Shown: positions 1 to 6,415 of the stretch, piece by piece
Position numbering within the stretch: the first letter of the stretch is position 1
How the letters are laid out: the number at the start of each line of letters is the position of its first letter
Position numbers and translations under genes: made by a program
The notes under the pieces: model-generated
Database searches by the model: none
What the model was told of the DNA's origin: nothing
The model's input: only the letters and a program-made list of their open reading frames with translations
Source of the DNA: Brevundimonas sp.
GTDB lineage: Bacteria > Pseudomonadota > Alphaproteobacteria > Caulobacterales > Caulobacteraceae
Direction: 5' to 3'
Length of the DNA: 17,082 bases
NCBI GenBank assembly: GCA_022712235.1
Contig: JALAGW010000356.1
Coordinates: 1 to 17,082 of the forward strand

Positions 1-706
1 CATCCAGAATATGGGCGTCGAGGCGGGCCAGCAGCCGGGCGACTACGGGGGCGGGATTGGCGGCGCGGTCGGGATAGGCCACGTGGCCCTGCTTGCCATG
101 GACGGTGATCCAGGTGTTGAGCGAGCCGCGCCGCCCGACCTTGATCATGTCGCCGAGGTGATGGGCCGAGGACGGCTCGCCGACGACGCAGGCGTCGATG
201 ACCTCGCCCTCGGCGGCCAGGGCCTCGACTACCCGCTTGGTGCCGTGCAGGGCCGGGCCTTCCTCGTCGCCGGTGATCAGGAAGGAGAGGGAGCCGGGCG
301 CGTCGCCTTCTGCCAGCACGCGCGAGACGGCGGCGACCCAGGCGGCGATGCCGCCCTTCATGTCCACGGCGCCGCGTCCATACAGGATGCCGTCGCGGGT
401 CTCGCCCTCGAACGGGGCTGCGGTCCAGGCGGCCAGGTCGCCGGTCGGCACCACGTCGGTATGACCGGCGAAGCAGAGGTTGGGCGAGGCCGTTCCGCGG
501 CGGGCGTAGAGGTTCTCGATGCGGGCGTCGTGACCCTCGCCGGTCGGGCCCTCGAACACCATGCGACGGCAGGTGAAGCCGAGGCCAGTCAGCGTCCGCT
601 CCAGCACGTCCATCGCCCCTTCGTCGGCGGGGGTGACGGAAGGGATGCGGATCAGGTCGCGGGTCAGTTCGACAGGATCAATGACGGAATGTGATGCAGC
701 GCTCAT
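1..706 (-). CDS. dapE: Succinyl-diaminopimelate desuccinylase, 5' part only
   Basis: Hydrolyses N-succinyl-LL-2,6-diaminopimelate to LL-diaminopimelate and succinate in the cytoplasm, the succinylase branch of lysine and peptidoglycan precursor synthesis. The minus-strand frame from the ATG at 706 stays open to the window edge, giving the first 235 residues of a protein that is usually about 380. Visible M20 family marks are the FAGHTDVVP motif (zinc ligand His82, Asp84), YGRGAVDMKGG with the bridging Asp115, and ITGDEEGPA with catalytic Glu148 followed by zinc ligand Glu149. Spacing fits known DapE enzymes. The N-terminal VELTRDLIRIPSVTP is also typical. The C-terminal part of the catalytic domain lies outside the window. 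It diverges from the cupin gene with only 49 bases between starts. Family assignment is very secure. Confidence 0.95.
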   Translation of the reverse strand, partial: MSAASHSVIDPVELTRDLIRIPSVTPADEGAMDVLERTLTGLGFTCRRMVFEGPTGEGHDARIENLYARRGTASPNLCFAGHTDVVPTGDLAAWTAAPFEGETRDGILYGRGAVDMKGGIAAWVAAVSRVLAEGDAPGSLSFLITGDEEGPALHGTKRVVEALAAEGEVIDACVVGEPSSAHHLGDMIKVGRRGSLNTWITVHGKQGHVAYPDRAANPAPVVARLLARLDAHILD

Positions 707-712
707 GGGCTC

Positions 713-727
713 TATGCTTTAGGCATA
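713..727. promoter_or_regulatory. Short inverted repeat in the dapE/cupin divergent gap
   Basis: TATGC-TTTAG-GCATA is a perfect 5-bp inverted repeat with a 5-base centre, placed in the 49-base space between the divergent dapE and cupin starts. Both promoters must lie in or near this gap, so a dyad here could be a protein-binding site. A 5-bp dyad can arise by chance, so the regulatory role is only a suggestion. Confidence 0.2.
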
Positions 728-755
728 TCCCGCATCCGCGAGAAGGCCCGAAACC

Positions 756-1232
756 GTGCCGAAGATCGACATCGAAACTGCGCCGACCGGCCACGGGACC
801 GGATACCCGGAAGAATTCGCCGCCCCCTGCAAGCCGCGGCGCCGCTGGCGGCTGGGCGACGCGGTCGGTCTGGACCAGTTCGGGGTCAATCTGTTGCGCC
901 TGCCCGCCGGGGCCTGGTCCAGCCAGCGGCACTGGCACAGCGCCGAAGACGAGTTCGTCTGGGTGGTCGAGGGCGAGGTGGTGCTGGTCGAGGAAGACGG
1001 CGAGACGGTGCTGCGCCCCGGCGACTGCGCCGGCTTCAAGGCGGGCGTCGCCAACGGCCACAAGATCGAGAACCGCAGCGACTGTGACGCCGTGTTGCTG
1101 GAGGTCGGTTCGCGCCGCCCGAGCAAGGACGCTTGCGACTACCCCGACATCGACATGATCCTGCCCAAGGGCGCTGATCGCTACTTCCATCGCGATGGAA
1201 CCCCCTATCCGAAGACGCCCAAAAGAACGTGA
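756..1232 (+). CDS. Cupin-domain protein
   Basis: A 158-residue cytoplasmic single-domain cupin; substrate unknown. Motif 1 is clear: His59-Trp-His61, Glu66 and Gly73 (HWHSAEDEFVWVVEG), which would hold a metal ion. Motif 2 is the degenerate form GDCAGFKAG...NGH with His102 and Asn106; the usual proline is lysine. A C-terminal tail rich in charged and aromatic residues (MILPKGADRYFHRDGTPYP) follows the barrel. The start is a GTG at 756 with a purine-rich stretch (GAGAAGG) about 10 bases upstream; no better start lies near. Its stop overlaps the MFS start by four bases (GTGA), so the two are probably translated together. The role may be handling a small molecule related to the exporter's substrate, but nothing in the sequence names it. 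Confidence 0.85.
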   Translation: MPKIDIETAPTGHGTGYPEEFAAPCKPRRRWRLGDAVGLDQFGVNLLRLPAGAWSSQRHWHSAEDEFVWVVEGEVVLVEEDGETVLRPGDCAGFKAGVANGHKIENRSDCDAVLLEVGSRRPSKDACDYPDIDMILPKGADRYFHRDGTPYPKTPKRT

Positions 1233-2533
1233 CCACAGACAGTATCGACACCGCCCCGACGGTTCCGCCCCAGCCGCCGCTGCCGCCCGAGTCTCACGAC
1301 GGCGGCCCATCCAGCCCGTGGGCCATTCGCGATTTCCGCCTGCTGTGGGTCGGGCGCGTGGCGGCGGTTCTGGGCATCCAGATCCAGTCGTCGGCCCTGT
1401 TGTGGCAGGTCTATGAGATCGCCCGGCGCGATCACCCGATCGCCGAGGCCAGCCTCTATCTGGGGCTGGTGGGCTTGTGTCAGTTCCTGCCGCTGCTGGC
1501 CTTTACACTGCCCGCCGGGGCCATGGCCGACCGGCGCGACCGCAAGCACACCGTGACCCTGTCCATCGTGGTCGAGAGCCTGTGCGCGCTGGCCTTCCTC
1601 GCCATGGCCCTGCACGGTTCGCCGCCGTTGTGGGGGTTGCTGGCGGTGGCCGCCGTGTTCGGCGCGGCGCGCGCCTTCCTCGCCCCGGCCAGTCAGGCCT
1701 TCCTGCCCATGGTGGTGGGACGCAAGGCCTTGCCGCCCGCCATCGCGGCGCAGTCCATCGCCTTCCAGACCGGAGCCATCGCCGGCCCGGCACTGGGCGG
1801 GGTCATTGTCGGGCTGAACGTGCCCCTGGCCTATGCCTGCGCCATGGGGTTGTTCTTCCTGGCCATCGGCGCCCTGCTGCTGATCCGCACCAGCGGCAGG
1901 CCGCAGGTCGATCCGAGCAAGCTGGGCCCGGTCCAGCAGGTCAAGGAAGGCCTCGCCTATGTCTGGAAGACCAAGATCGTCCTGGGCGCCATTTCGCTGG
2001 ATCTGGTTGTGGTGCTGCTGGCGGGGGTGGCTCTGCTGACGCCGATCTTCGCGCGCGACATCCTGCATGTCGGAGCCATGGGCTTTGGTCTGCTGCGCGC
2101 TTCGTTCGGGGTGGGGGCCCTGGTCATGGCCCTTTATCTCAGCCGCTTCCCCATCGTGCAGCACGGCGGGCGGTGGATGTTTGCGGCGGTGGCCGTGTTC
2201 GGGATCTGCACCCTGATCTTCGGCCTGTCCAAGAGCGTCTGGCTGTCCGGGGCGGTGCTCTTCATCGGCGGGGCCGCCGACATGATCAGCGTCAACATCC
2301 GTCAGACCCTGATCCAACTGGCCACGCCCGATCACATGCGCGGACGGGTGTCCTCGGTCTCCATGCTGTTCATCGGGGCGTCCAATGAGCTGGGAGAGGC
2401 CTATTCCGGCGTCATGGTGCGCCTGCTCGGTCCGATCGGTGCGGCTGTCTTCGGCGGGATCGGCGCTCTGGCCGCGACCGGCGTCTGGGCCAGGGTCTTC
2501 CCCAGCCTCAGGAAGGCCGACAAGCTGACCTGA
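1229..2533 (+). CDS. MFS transporter (MFS_3/EntS-like exporter)
   Basis: A 434-residue inner-membrane protein of the major facilitator superfamily, most like the MFS_3 group that includes the enterobactin exporter EntS; the actual substrate is unknown. After a proline-rich cytoplasmic tail of about 30 residues comes FRLLWVGRVAAVLG (helix 1). The loop motif GAMADRRDRKHTV between helices 2 and 3 is the MFS signature A. Twelve hydrophobic segments can be followed to the C-terminus. LATPDHMRGRVSSVSMLFIG in the second half is highly characteristic of this subfamily. GTG start at 1229 overlaps the cupin stop by four bases. The gene converges with the minus-strand lipoprotein gene across a GC-rich hairpin. 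Confidence 0.9.
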   Translation: MTTDSIDTAPTVPPQPPLPPESHDGGPSSPWAIRDFRLLWVGRVAAVLGIQIQSSALLWQVYEIARRDHPIAEASLYLGLVGLCQFLPLLAFTLPAGAMADRRDRKHTVTLSIVVESLCALAFLAMALHGSPPLWGLLAVAAVFGAARAFLAPASQAFLPMVVGRKALPPAIAAQSIAFQTGAIAGPALGGVIVGLNVPLAYACAMGLFFLAIGALLLIRTSGRPQVDPSKLGPVQQVKEGLAYVWKTKIVLGAISLDLVVVLLAGVALLTPIFARDILHVGAMGFGLLRASFGVGALVMALYLSRFPIVQHGGRWMFAAVAVFGICTLIFGLSKSVWLSGAVLFIGGAADMISVNIRQTLIQLATPDHMRGRVSSVSMLFIGASNELGEAYSGVMVRLLGPIGAAVFGGIGALAATGVWARVFPSLRKADKLT

Positions 2534-2537
2534 CGGT

Positions 2538-2564
2538 CGGCCCTCCTCTCGCGGAGAAGGGCCG
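2538..2564. terminator. GC-rich hairpin between convergent genes
   Basis: CGGCCCT at 2538-2544 and AGGGCCG at 2558-2564 form a 7-bp perfect stem around a 13-base loop, five bases after the MFS stop and nine bases before the stop of the opposing gene. No T-run follows on either strand, so it is a candidate bidirectional terminator rather than a textbook intrinsic one. Confidence 0.55.
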
Positions 2565-2572
2565 CTGTCCCA

Positions 2573-2872
2573 TCAGTTCTTGGCGGGGACCCGCGTGTCG
2601 GTCGCGGGGTTCACGGCGCCGGGGCGGCCCTCAGCGGCCGCCTCGGCCTGATTGCTCTCCAGCTTGTCGGCGACCTTGCCGGCGCCTTCCTCGACGGCTT
2701 GCGCGGCCTTCATGGCGCCGGATTCCACCACTTCGCCGGTCTGGGCGGCGACATCGGCGGCCTTGTCGCCGGCGGCTTCGGCATTCGCCTCGGCCTTGTT
2801 CTGCTCGGCCTGGGTGCAGGCGGCGGCGCCCAGGGCCAGAACCGAGGCGGCGGCGATGATCAGGGTGCGCAT
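2573..2872 (-). CDS. Small alanine-rich secreted or lipoprotein
   Basis: A 99-residue envelope protein of unknown function. It begins with a short signal peptide (MRTLIIAAASVLALGAAAC); Cys19 could be lipidated, but the residue at -3 is alanine rather than leucine, so the lipobox is imperfect and signal peptidase I cleavage is possible. The mature part is highly charged and alanine-rich with repeated K/E/A patterns (AEANAEAAGDKAADVAAQ), suggesting a long amphipathic helix. An AAGGGGA ribosome-binding site lies just upstream of the ATG. It lies 66 bases after the peptidase gene on the same strand and may share its transcript. Similar small alanine-rich proteins are common in Caulobacterales; no function can be read from sequence. 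Confidence 0.8.
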   Translation of the reverse strand: MRTLIIAAASVLALGAAACTQAEQNKAEANAEAAGDKAADVAAQTGEVVESGAMKAAQAVEEGAGKVADKLESNQAEAAAEGRPGAVNPATDTRVPAKN

Positions 2873-2938
2873 GGGATATCCCCTTCTTGCGTTGAACCTT
2901 GGCGGTAAACGCGGGGAGCCGAAGGGGGTTGCCTCTTC

Positions 2939-4225
2939 TTAGTCCAGATCGACGGGCAGGGTCTGGCTGCCCAAGAGCCGCTCGGTCGTCGCCCAATGAT
3001 CCGCGCCCTGACGCTCAACCCAGGCCTGCACCATGTCGCGGCCCAGGCCGTAGTTGATGACATAGGAGCGGTAGGTCTCGATGAAGCTCAACCGCTGGGC
3101 CGCCCGGTCGCGCGCCACCAGATTGTATTTCTGCAGTTGGTCCAGCGCCGTCTCGCGGTCGATCCGCCCGGCCAGATAGGCGTCGGCCACCGTATATTCC
3201 GCCCGCGCCAGTTCGCGCGTCAGGGCCAGAAGCTGCGTCTGCGTCTCGGCCGTCGCCGGGTCCAGCCCCGCCAGCGGATACAGGACGCGCGCCTCGAACT
3301 CGGTGCGCTCATGACCGGGGAAGGCCAGGTCGATGCCGTAGTTGGCGCTGCCCTCGGCGATGAAGGACATGGGGCTGAACAGGGGGTAGACGCTCATCTC
3401 GACCCAGCCCTTCTGTTTGACGAAGGTCTGTTCCAGCAGGGCGTTATAGACGTGGTGGCCGGGATAGCCCTCGTGGCAGCCCAGATCGACGGCGCGGTCG
3501 ATATAGATGGGCAGGTCGGTGTTGACCTGGATCAGGCTGAAGGCGTTCCCTTTATACCAGTTGTAGCCCGACCATGGCTTGTCGTTGACGAACTCCAGGG
3601 TGAAGGTCTCGCCGGCGGGCAGGGTCATGTGGCGTTCGGTGCGCGCCTTGCACTCGGCGATGGCGGCCCGCATCACCGGCTCCAGCCGATCCTTGGGAAT
3701 GACGTAGCGGGCGCGGAAGGCCGCGACGCGGTCGGCCAGCGGCCCCTCGCCGGGGATCAGGGCGTCGATGCGCGCCAGCACGGGGTCATAGGACGACAGG
3801 GGGCGCAGTTCCGGTCGCACCCCGAACAGAGCCTCGGCCTCGTCGGCGAAGCTCATCTTCTCGCCCTGCAGCATCCGCAGGCGGGCCGAGGCCGCCGAGA
3901 CGTGGGCCGACAGATAGGCGCGGCGTTGCAGACTCTGGGCGTCCAGTCTCTCCGTCGGCAGGGCGTCCAGCCGACGGGTTAGGGCGACGGCGCCTTCGGC
4001 CAACTGAGGCAGGGTGCGCGGATGAGTCTTGGCCGTCTCGGCCCATTCCGCCGGGCCGTAGTAGGCGTCGACATAGCCCGGCTCGCGCTCGCCGATCTCC
4101 AGCGTCAGGGCGACATAGTCGCGCGCCACCAGGTCTAGGCTGTCGGCGGCCGGTTTCGGCGTTGCGGCGCAGGCGGCCAGCAAGGCGGTTGCAGCCGTCA
4201 GTGCGGCGATGGTGTGAACGCGCAT
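2939..4225 (-). CDS. DUF885-like metallopeptidase lipoprotein
   Basis: A 428-residue protein with a classic lipoprotein signal (LLAAC, Cys19), so it should sit in the envelope. The core resembles the DUF885 family, thought to be zinc peptidases: residues 251-258 read HEGYPGHH, and FIAEGSANYG follows about 35 residues later, with Glu291 a candidate third metal ligand. DUF885 proteins carry HExxPGHH followed by a Glu-Gly pair (often EGWALY); here the second motif is EGSANY, a divergence. The substrate is unknown. ATG at 4225 has GGGAG about 7-10 bases upstream. The gene lies between the ketosteroid-isomerase-like gene and the small lipoprotein gene, all on the minus strand. Peptidase activity is inferred from the motif, not shown. 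Confidence 0.8.
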   Translation of the reverse strand: MRVHTIAALTAATALLAACAATPKPAADSLDLVARDYVALTLEIGEREPGYVDAYYGPAEWAETAKTHPRTLPQLAEGAVALTRRLDALPTERLDAQSLQRRAYLSAHVSAASARLRMLQGEKMSFADEAEALFGVRPELRPLSSYDPVLARIDALIPGEGPLADRVAAFRARYVIPKDRLEPVMRAAIAECKARTERHMTLPAGETFTLEFVNDKPWSGYNWYKGNAFSLIQVNTDLPIYIDRAVDLGCHEGYPGHHVYNALLEQTFVKQKGWVEMSVYPLFSPMSFIAEGSANYGIDLAFPGHERTEFEARVLYPLAGLDPATAETQTQLLALTRELARAEYTVADAYLAGRIDRETALDQLQKYNLVARDRAAQRLSFIETYRSYVINYGLGRDMVQAWVERQGADHWATTERLLGSQTLPVDLD

Positions 4226-4260
4226 GGAAACTCCCTCTCTCCCGCCGGGACGCTAGGCGT

Positions 4261-4278
4261 TTGGCGGCGCGCCGCCAA
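4261..4278 (-). terminator. Perfect palindrome after the ketosteroid-isomerase-like gene
   Basis: TTGGCGGCGCGCCGCCAA is an 18-base perfect palindrome that would fold as a 7-bp stem with a four-base loop. It starts six bases after the stop of the isomerase-like gene and precedes the ribosome-binding site of the peptidase gene by about 25 bases. No T-run follows. It could be a Rho-assisted terminator, an RNA-stabilising hairpin, or a protein-binding dyad. Confidence 0.5.
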
Positions 4279-4283
4279 GACGA

Positions 4284-4661
4284 TCAGGCTTTGGGCTTGA
4301 TGTTCTGCGGCCCCCAGTAGGCGCGCATCTCGATGATCCGGCCCTCGGCGTCGAAACGAAAGACGTCGATCGCCTCGATCATGTCATCGCCGCCGGCGCG
4401 CTGGCGGTGGACCCGAAACGGAAAGGCGACGCTGTCCCCGGCCGTGCGCGGCTCCCCCGACAGTTCCAGTTTGATCCCTCGCGCGACGGCGGCGCGATAG
4501 AAGGCGCCGATGGCCGCGCGCCCTGTGATGGGATTGCTCCCGACCGGGTCCTCGACGGTGGCGTCCTCGGCGTAGAGCGCCGTCAGGGCCTCGGCGTCGT
4601 TACGTGCAAACCCGTCCACATAGGCGGCGACGACGCCGCGCTTGAAATCATGATCCGTCAT
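4284..4661 (-). CDS. Ketosteroid isomerase-like (steroid delta-isomerase) protein
   Basis: A 125-residue NTF2-like fold protein resembling bacterial delta-5-3-ketosteroid isomerase, which moves a C=C bond from position 5 to 4 of 3-oxo-steroids. The sequence aligns by eye with the Comamonas and Pseudomonas enzymes along its length: LYAEDATVEDPVG, GRAAIGAFYR, EAIDVFRFDAEGRI and MRAYWGPQNI. The three catalytic residues fall at Tyr14, Asp38 and Asp99, the same numbers as in the Comamonas enzyme, and the length matches too. This makes isomerase chemistry more likely than for the average SnoaL/NTF2-like protein. No steroid-degradation gene is visible nearby, so the substrate may be another enol-forming ketone. 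Confidence 0.85.
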   Translation of the reverse strand: MTDHDFKRGVVAAYVDGFARNDAEALTALYAEDATVEDPVGSNPITGRAAIGAFYRAAVARGIKLELSGEPRTAGDSVAFPFRVHRQRAGGDDMIEAIDVFRFDAEGRIIEMRAYWGPQNIKPKA

Positions 4662-4774
4662 CGTCTGCAGCCGCTCCTGTTTCCGCCCGAGGTGCGCCGC
4701 CTTGCCGCGTCACGATCCAGCCGCTTGGCGGGAACAGAGCGTTGCCGGGCGGACGCCAAACAACGACGACTTGC

Positions 4775-4800
4775 GCGCAGGGCTTTTGAAGCCCAGGCGC
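4775..4800. other. Hairpin upstream of the tRNA gene
   Basis: GGGCTT-TTG-AAGCCC is a perfect 6-bp stem at 4780-4794, extended by flanking GCGC/GCGC arms after a small internal loop. It lies in the non-coding space between the isomerase-like gene (minus) and the tRNA (plus). It could be a terminator for an unseen transcript or a structural dyad; nothing decides between these. Confidence 0.35.
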
Positions 4801-4810
4801 ACAAATCCCT

Positions 4811-4839
4811 TTGCCCAGCCTCTCAAACGCTGCTAACCG
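4811..4839 (+). promoter_or_regulatory. Possible tRNA promoter
   Basis: TTGCCCA at 4811-4817 and GCTAACCG at 4832-4839 resemble the Caulobacter housekeeping pattern TTGACGS-N10-14-GCTANAWC, with 14 bases between. The -10-like element ends 11 bases before the mature tRNA 5' end, a suitable position. The -10 match is only partial. Confidence 0.35.
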
Positions 4840-4850
4840 GACCCCCTTCC

Positions 4851-4927
4851 GCACCCGTAGCTCAGCTGGATAGAGTGCTGCCCTCCGAAGGCAGAGGTCA
4901 CAGGTTCGAATCCTGTCGGGTGCGCCA
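4851..4927 (+). tRNA. tRNA-Arg, anticodon CCG
   Basis: A 77-base tRNA with all arms readable. The acceptor stem pairs GCACCCG with CGGGTGC, discriminator G, and the 3' CCA is encoded (4925-4927). The D arm is GCTCAGCTGGATAGAGT. The anticodon stem CTGCC/GGCAG encloses the loop CTCCGAA, so the anticodon is CCG (4885-4887) and reads the arginine codon CGG. The T arm is ACAGG-TTCGAAT-CCTGT. No variable-arm extension. It stands alone between protein genes. No second copy of its 3' end was seen in the window, so there is no sign of an integration event here. Confidence 0.98.
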
Positions 4928-5001
4928 TCCTCCTTATCGTCTGTCGAATTTCATGAAATCCGACTCCTGTTTCACCCAACTGACTCGGGTCGCGCTTCTG
5001 C

Positions 5002-5829
5002 CTACTCGATCACCGGCATGCCCTTGAAGATCGCCGGCGACGGCGGCGGACCATCGGTCCAGTGCCAAGTTTCGCGGGTGCGCATCAGCTCCTGGGTGAC
5101 CTGGGCAGGGACGGCCGGGATGTCGACCGGCGTCGGGGCGTAGGTTCCTGACGGCGCCAGGTTCAATCGGAACCGGTGTGGGAAGCCCCCGAAGCGCACT
5201 TCTATGACCATGTCGCGAACCATGCCGTTGGGGATGACGATCTGTTCGGCCAGGATGGCGCCGCCATGGGCCGTGCCGGGGTCGATGGTCGTCGTCTCCA
5301 GCATGGTCCGGCCCAGGGTAGAGATGGTCTGTCGCAGACGCCGCTGGATGTGGCCGTGCGACGCCTGCAACTGCCCCGAGGCGCTGCGGTAGGCGATGTC
5401 GTGGCGGCGTGGGTGGTCCTCCATCTCCTGAAGGGTCAGGAAGTACTCCACTGCCGCGTTGGCCCAGGCCAGGTTCATCTCGCGCTGAGCCGACATGCGG
5501 GCGGTGTGGCGCAGGTAGTCGAAATCCTCGACGCGGTAGGGCTGCCCATCCAGATAGAGCCGCACGTCCTCCGAGCCGATGTTGATCGGGTTGCCCGAGG
5601 TGTTGAAGGCGGCGATCGAGAAGAAGAACTTCTGGGTGTCATTGTAGCGGACCGGCAGCAGCATGATCGCGCCGGACGGCCCATTCGACACCATCAGGGC
5701 GTTGCCGCGCGAGAAGCGAACGCCCACGCCGTGATCGGCCGTCGGGATCATCCGCACCTCGGGCGGCGGCGTGGTGGCGCAGGCGGCCAACAGAGCGCCA
5801 GCGCTTGCTAAGATAAGCAACCTTCTCAT
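5002..5829 (-). CDS. Unrecognised lipoprotein
   Basis: A 275-residue protein I do not recognise. It starts with a perfect lipoprotein signal (LLILASAGALLAAC, lipid on Cys17) followed by a proline-rich linker, so it should be anchored in the envelope. The rest has no membrane segment and alternates hydrophobic and polar residues in a way that suggests beta structure (IMLLPVRYND, FFFSIAAFNTSG, MVIEVRFGGFPHRFRLNL), with a central helical, charged stretch (residues about 130-195). An upstream in-frame start at 5940 would add 37 arginine-rich residues that are the antisense-like shadow of the small gene before it; the ATG at 5829 gives the signal peptide and overlaps the stop of that gene (ATGA), so it is preferred. 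Confidence 0.8.
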   Translation of the reverse strand: MRRLLILASAGALLAACATTPPPEVRMIPTADHGVGVRFSRGNALMVSNGPSGAIMLLPVRYNDTQKFFFSIAAFNTSGNPINIGSEDVRLYLDGQPYRVEDFDYLRHTARMSAQREMNLAWANAAVEYFLTLQEMEDHPRRHDIAYRSASGQLQASHGHIQRRLRQTISTLGRTMLETTTIDPGTAHGGAILAEQIVIPNGMVRDMVIEVRFGGFPHRFRLNLAPSGTYAPTPVDIPAVPAQVTQELMRTRETWHWTDGPPPSPAIFKGMPVIE

Positions 5830-5945
5830 CGGCGTTTCGCTCCTACCGCGCCCAGGATGCCGATGAGCAGGCCGATGATCGCACCTATCGGTCCGGCGAC
5901 GAAAAAGCCGACCGCGCCGAACATCAAACCTGCCAGACACCCCAT
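5826..5945 (-). CDS. 39-residue glycine-zipper membrane peptide
   Basis: A short gene reading MGCLAGLMFGAVGFFVAGPI followed by GAIIGLLIGILGAVGAKRR. One or two membrane helices are built on glycines spaced by four (Gly21, Gly25, Gly29; Gly6, Gly10), with a basic KRR end that should stay in the cytoplasm. It has an AGAGGGG ribosome-binding site about six bases before the ATG at 5945. Its stop overlaps the lipoprotein start by four bases (ATGA). These signs make it a real gene despite its size. The function is unknown; glycine-zipper peptides often pack or oligomerise in membranes, so a partner, pore or toxin-like role is possible but not shown. Confidence 0.75.
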   Translation of the reverse strand: MGCLAGLMFGAVGFFVAGPIGAIIGLLIGILGAVGAKRR

Positions 5946-5964
5946 AATCGCCCCTCTGGAATAA

Positions 5965-5982
5965 TAGGACATAGATGTCCTA
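5965..5982. promoter_or_regulatory. Likely operator of the XRE regulator
   Basis: TAGGACAT-AG-ATGTCCTA is a perfect 8-bp inverted repeat with a two-base centre, lying between the divergent small membrane peptide (start 5945) and the XRE gene (start 6017). Such short, symmetric dyads are typical sites for dimeric helix-turn-helix regulators. Its position would let one bound dimer control both directions. A GCTAACAC element at 5999-6006 could be the -10 region of the XRE gene, with the dyad over the -35 area, consistent with self-repression. Confidence 0.6.
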
Positions 5983-6016
5983 GAGAGGTTACCGCTCCGC
6001 TAACACCATCGCGCCG

Positions 6017-6226
6017 ATGGAATGGGAGAAGATCGTCGGCGCGAATATCAGGCGCCTCCGCAAGGAGCGCGGCTTGAGCCAGGAGACTCTCGCGGGTGAA
6101 GCGGGGCTGGCGATGCGTCACCTGGGTCGCATTGAGCGCGGCGAGGGCAATCCGACAGTGGCCATTCTAGGCAAGCTGGCGGAAGTGCTTGGCGTCCATC
6201 CTGCAGATTTTTACGCAGGAGGATGA
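6017..6226 (+). CDS. Small XRE-family transcriptional regulator
   Basis: A 69-residue protein that is little more than a Cro/CI-type helix-turn-helix domain: IRRLRKERGLSQETLAGEAG (residues 11-30) followed by MRHLGRIERGEGNPTVAILGKLAEVLGV. GLSQETLA and the ERGEGNPT turn are classic for HTH_3. No sensor domain is present, so it probably acts as a constitutive dimeric repressor or depends on a partner. No ribosome-binding site is visible before the ATG at 6017, and a leaderless or short-leader mRNA is possible. It diverges from the glycine-zipper peptide/lipoprotein pair across a perfect dyad. The exporter operon begins 189 bases downstream on the same strand and could be another target. Confidence 0.85.
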   Translation: MEWEKIVGANIRRLRKERGLSQETLAGEAGLAMRHLGRIERGEGNPTVAILGKLAEVLGVHPADFYAGG

Positions 6227-6322
6227 GCTTGGCGAAAAGACCGTTCCTGACTCCAAGGCGACCTAAGGGATGTCAGCTTCTAGGCAACTAACTTCCAACA
6301 GCGACCGCTCGATAACGAGGAT

Positions 6323-6360
6323 AGGGTTAGACCCTTGGCTGATATCGCAACGCCAGTTGC
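6323..6360. promoter_or_regulatory. Dyads upstream of the exporter operon
   Basis: Two short inverted repeats lie in the 189-base gap before the outer-membrane-factor gene: AGGGT-TAG-ACCCT (6323-6335) and GCAAC-GCCA-GTTGC (6347-6360). No convincing -35/-10 pair was seen. The gap looks less GC-rich than its neighbours and carries no credible gene. The operon promoter should be here; the dyads are possible regulator sites only. Confidence 0.3.
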
Positions 6361-6415
6361 TGGACGTAACGGCTGCGCTTGAGTTAGTTATGCTTGCTGA
6401 CGTCGGGGTGAAGCT

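Noticed and set aside
11..694. Long plus-strand reading frame over the dapE region
   Set aside because: It is the antisense of a clear dapE frame with intact catalytic motifs; its own product is glycine-rich low-complexity sequence with no family signs.
1205..2335. 376-codon minus-strand frame opposite the MFS gene
   Set aside because: Its product is a Gln/His/Gly/Arg-rich shadow typical of GC-rich antisense frames, while the plus strand has a clear transporter.
2996..3982. 328-codon plus-strand frame opposite the peptidase gene
   Set aside because: Antisense shadow; the minus strand encodes a lipoprotein signal and the HEGYPGHH motif.
4648..4854. 68-codon minus-strand frame upstream of the isomerase-like gene
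   Set aside because: Overlaps the isomerase start and nearly reaches the tRNA; the product shows no recognisable fold, signal or membrane segment.
4948..4959. ATTTCATGAAAT palindrome just after the tRNA
   Set aside because: A perfect 12-base palindrome, but too AT-weak for a terminator and with no nearby gene start to regulate; could be chance.
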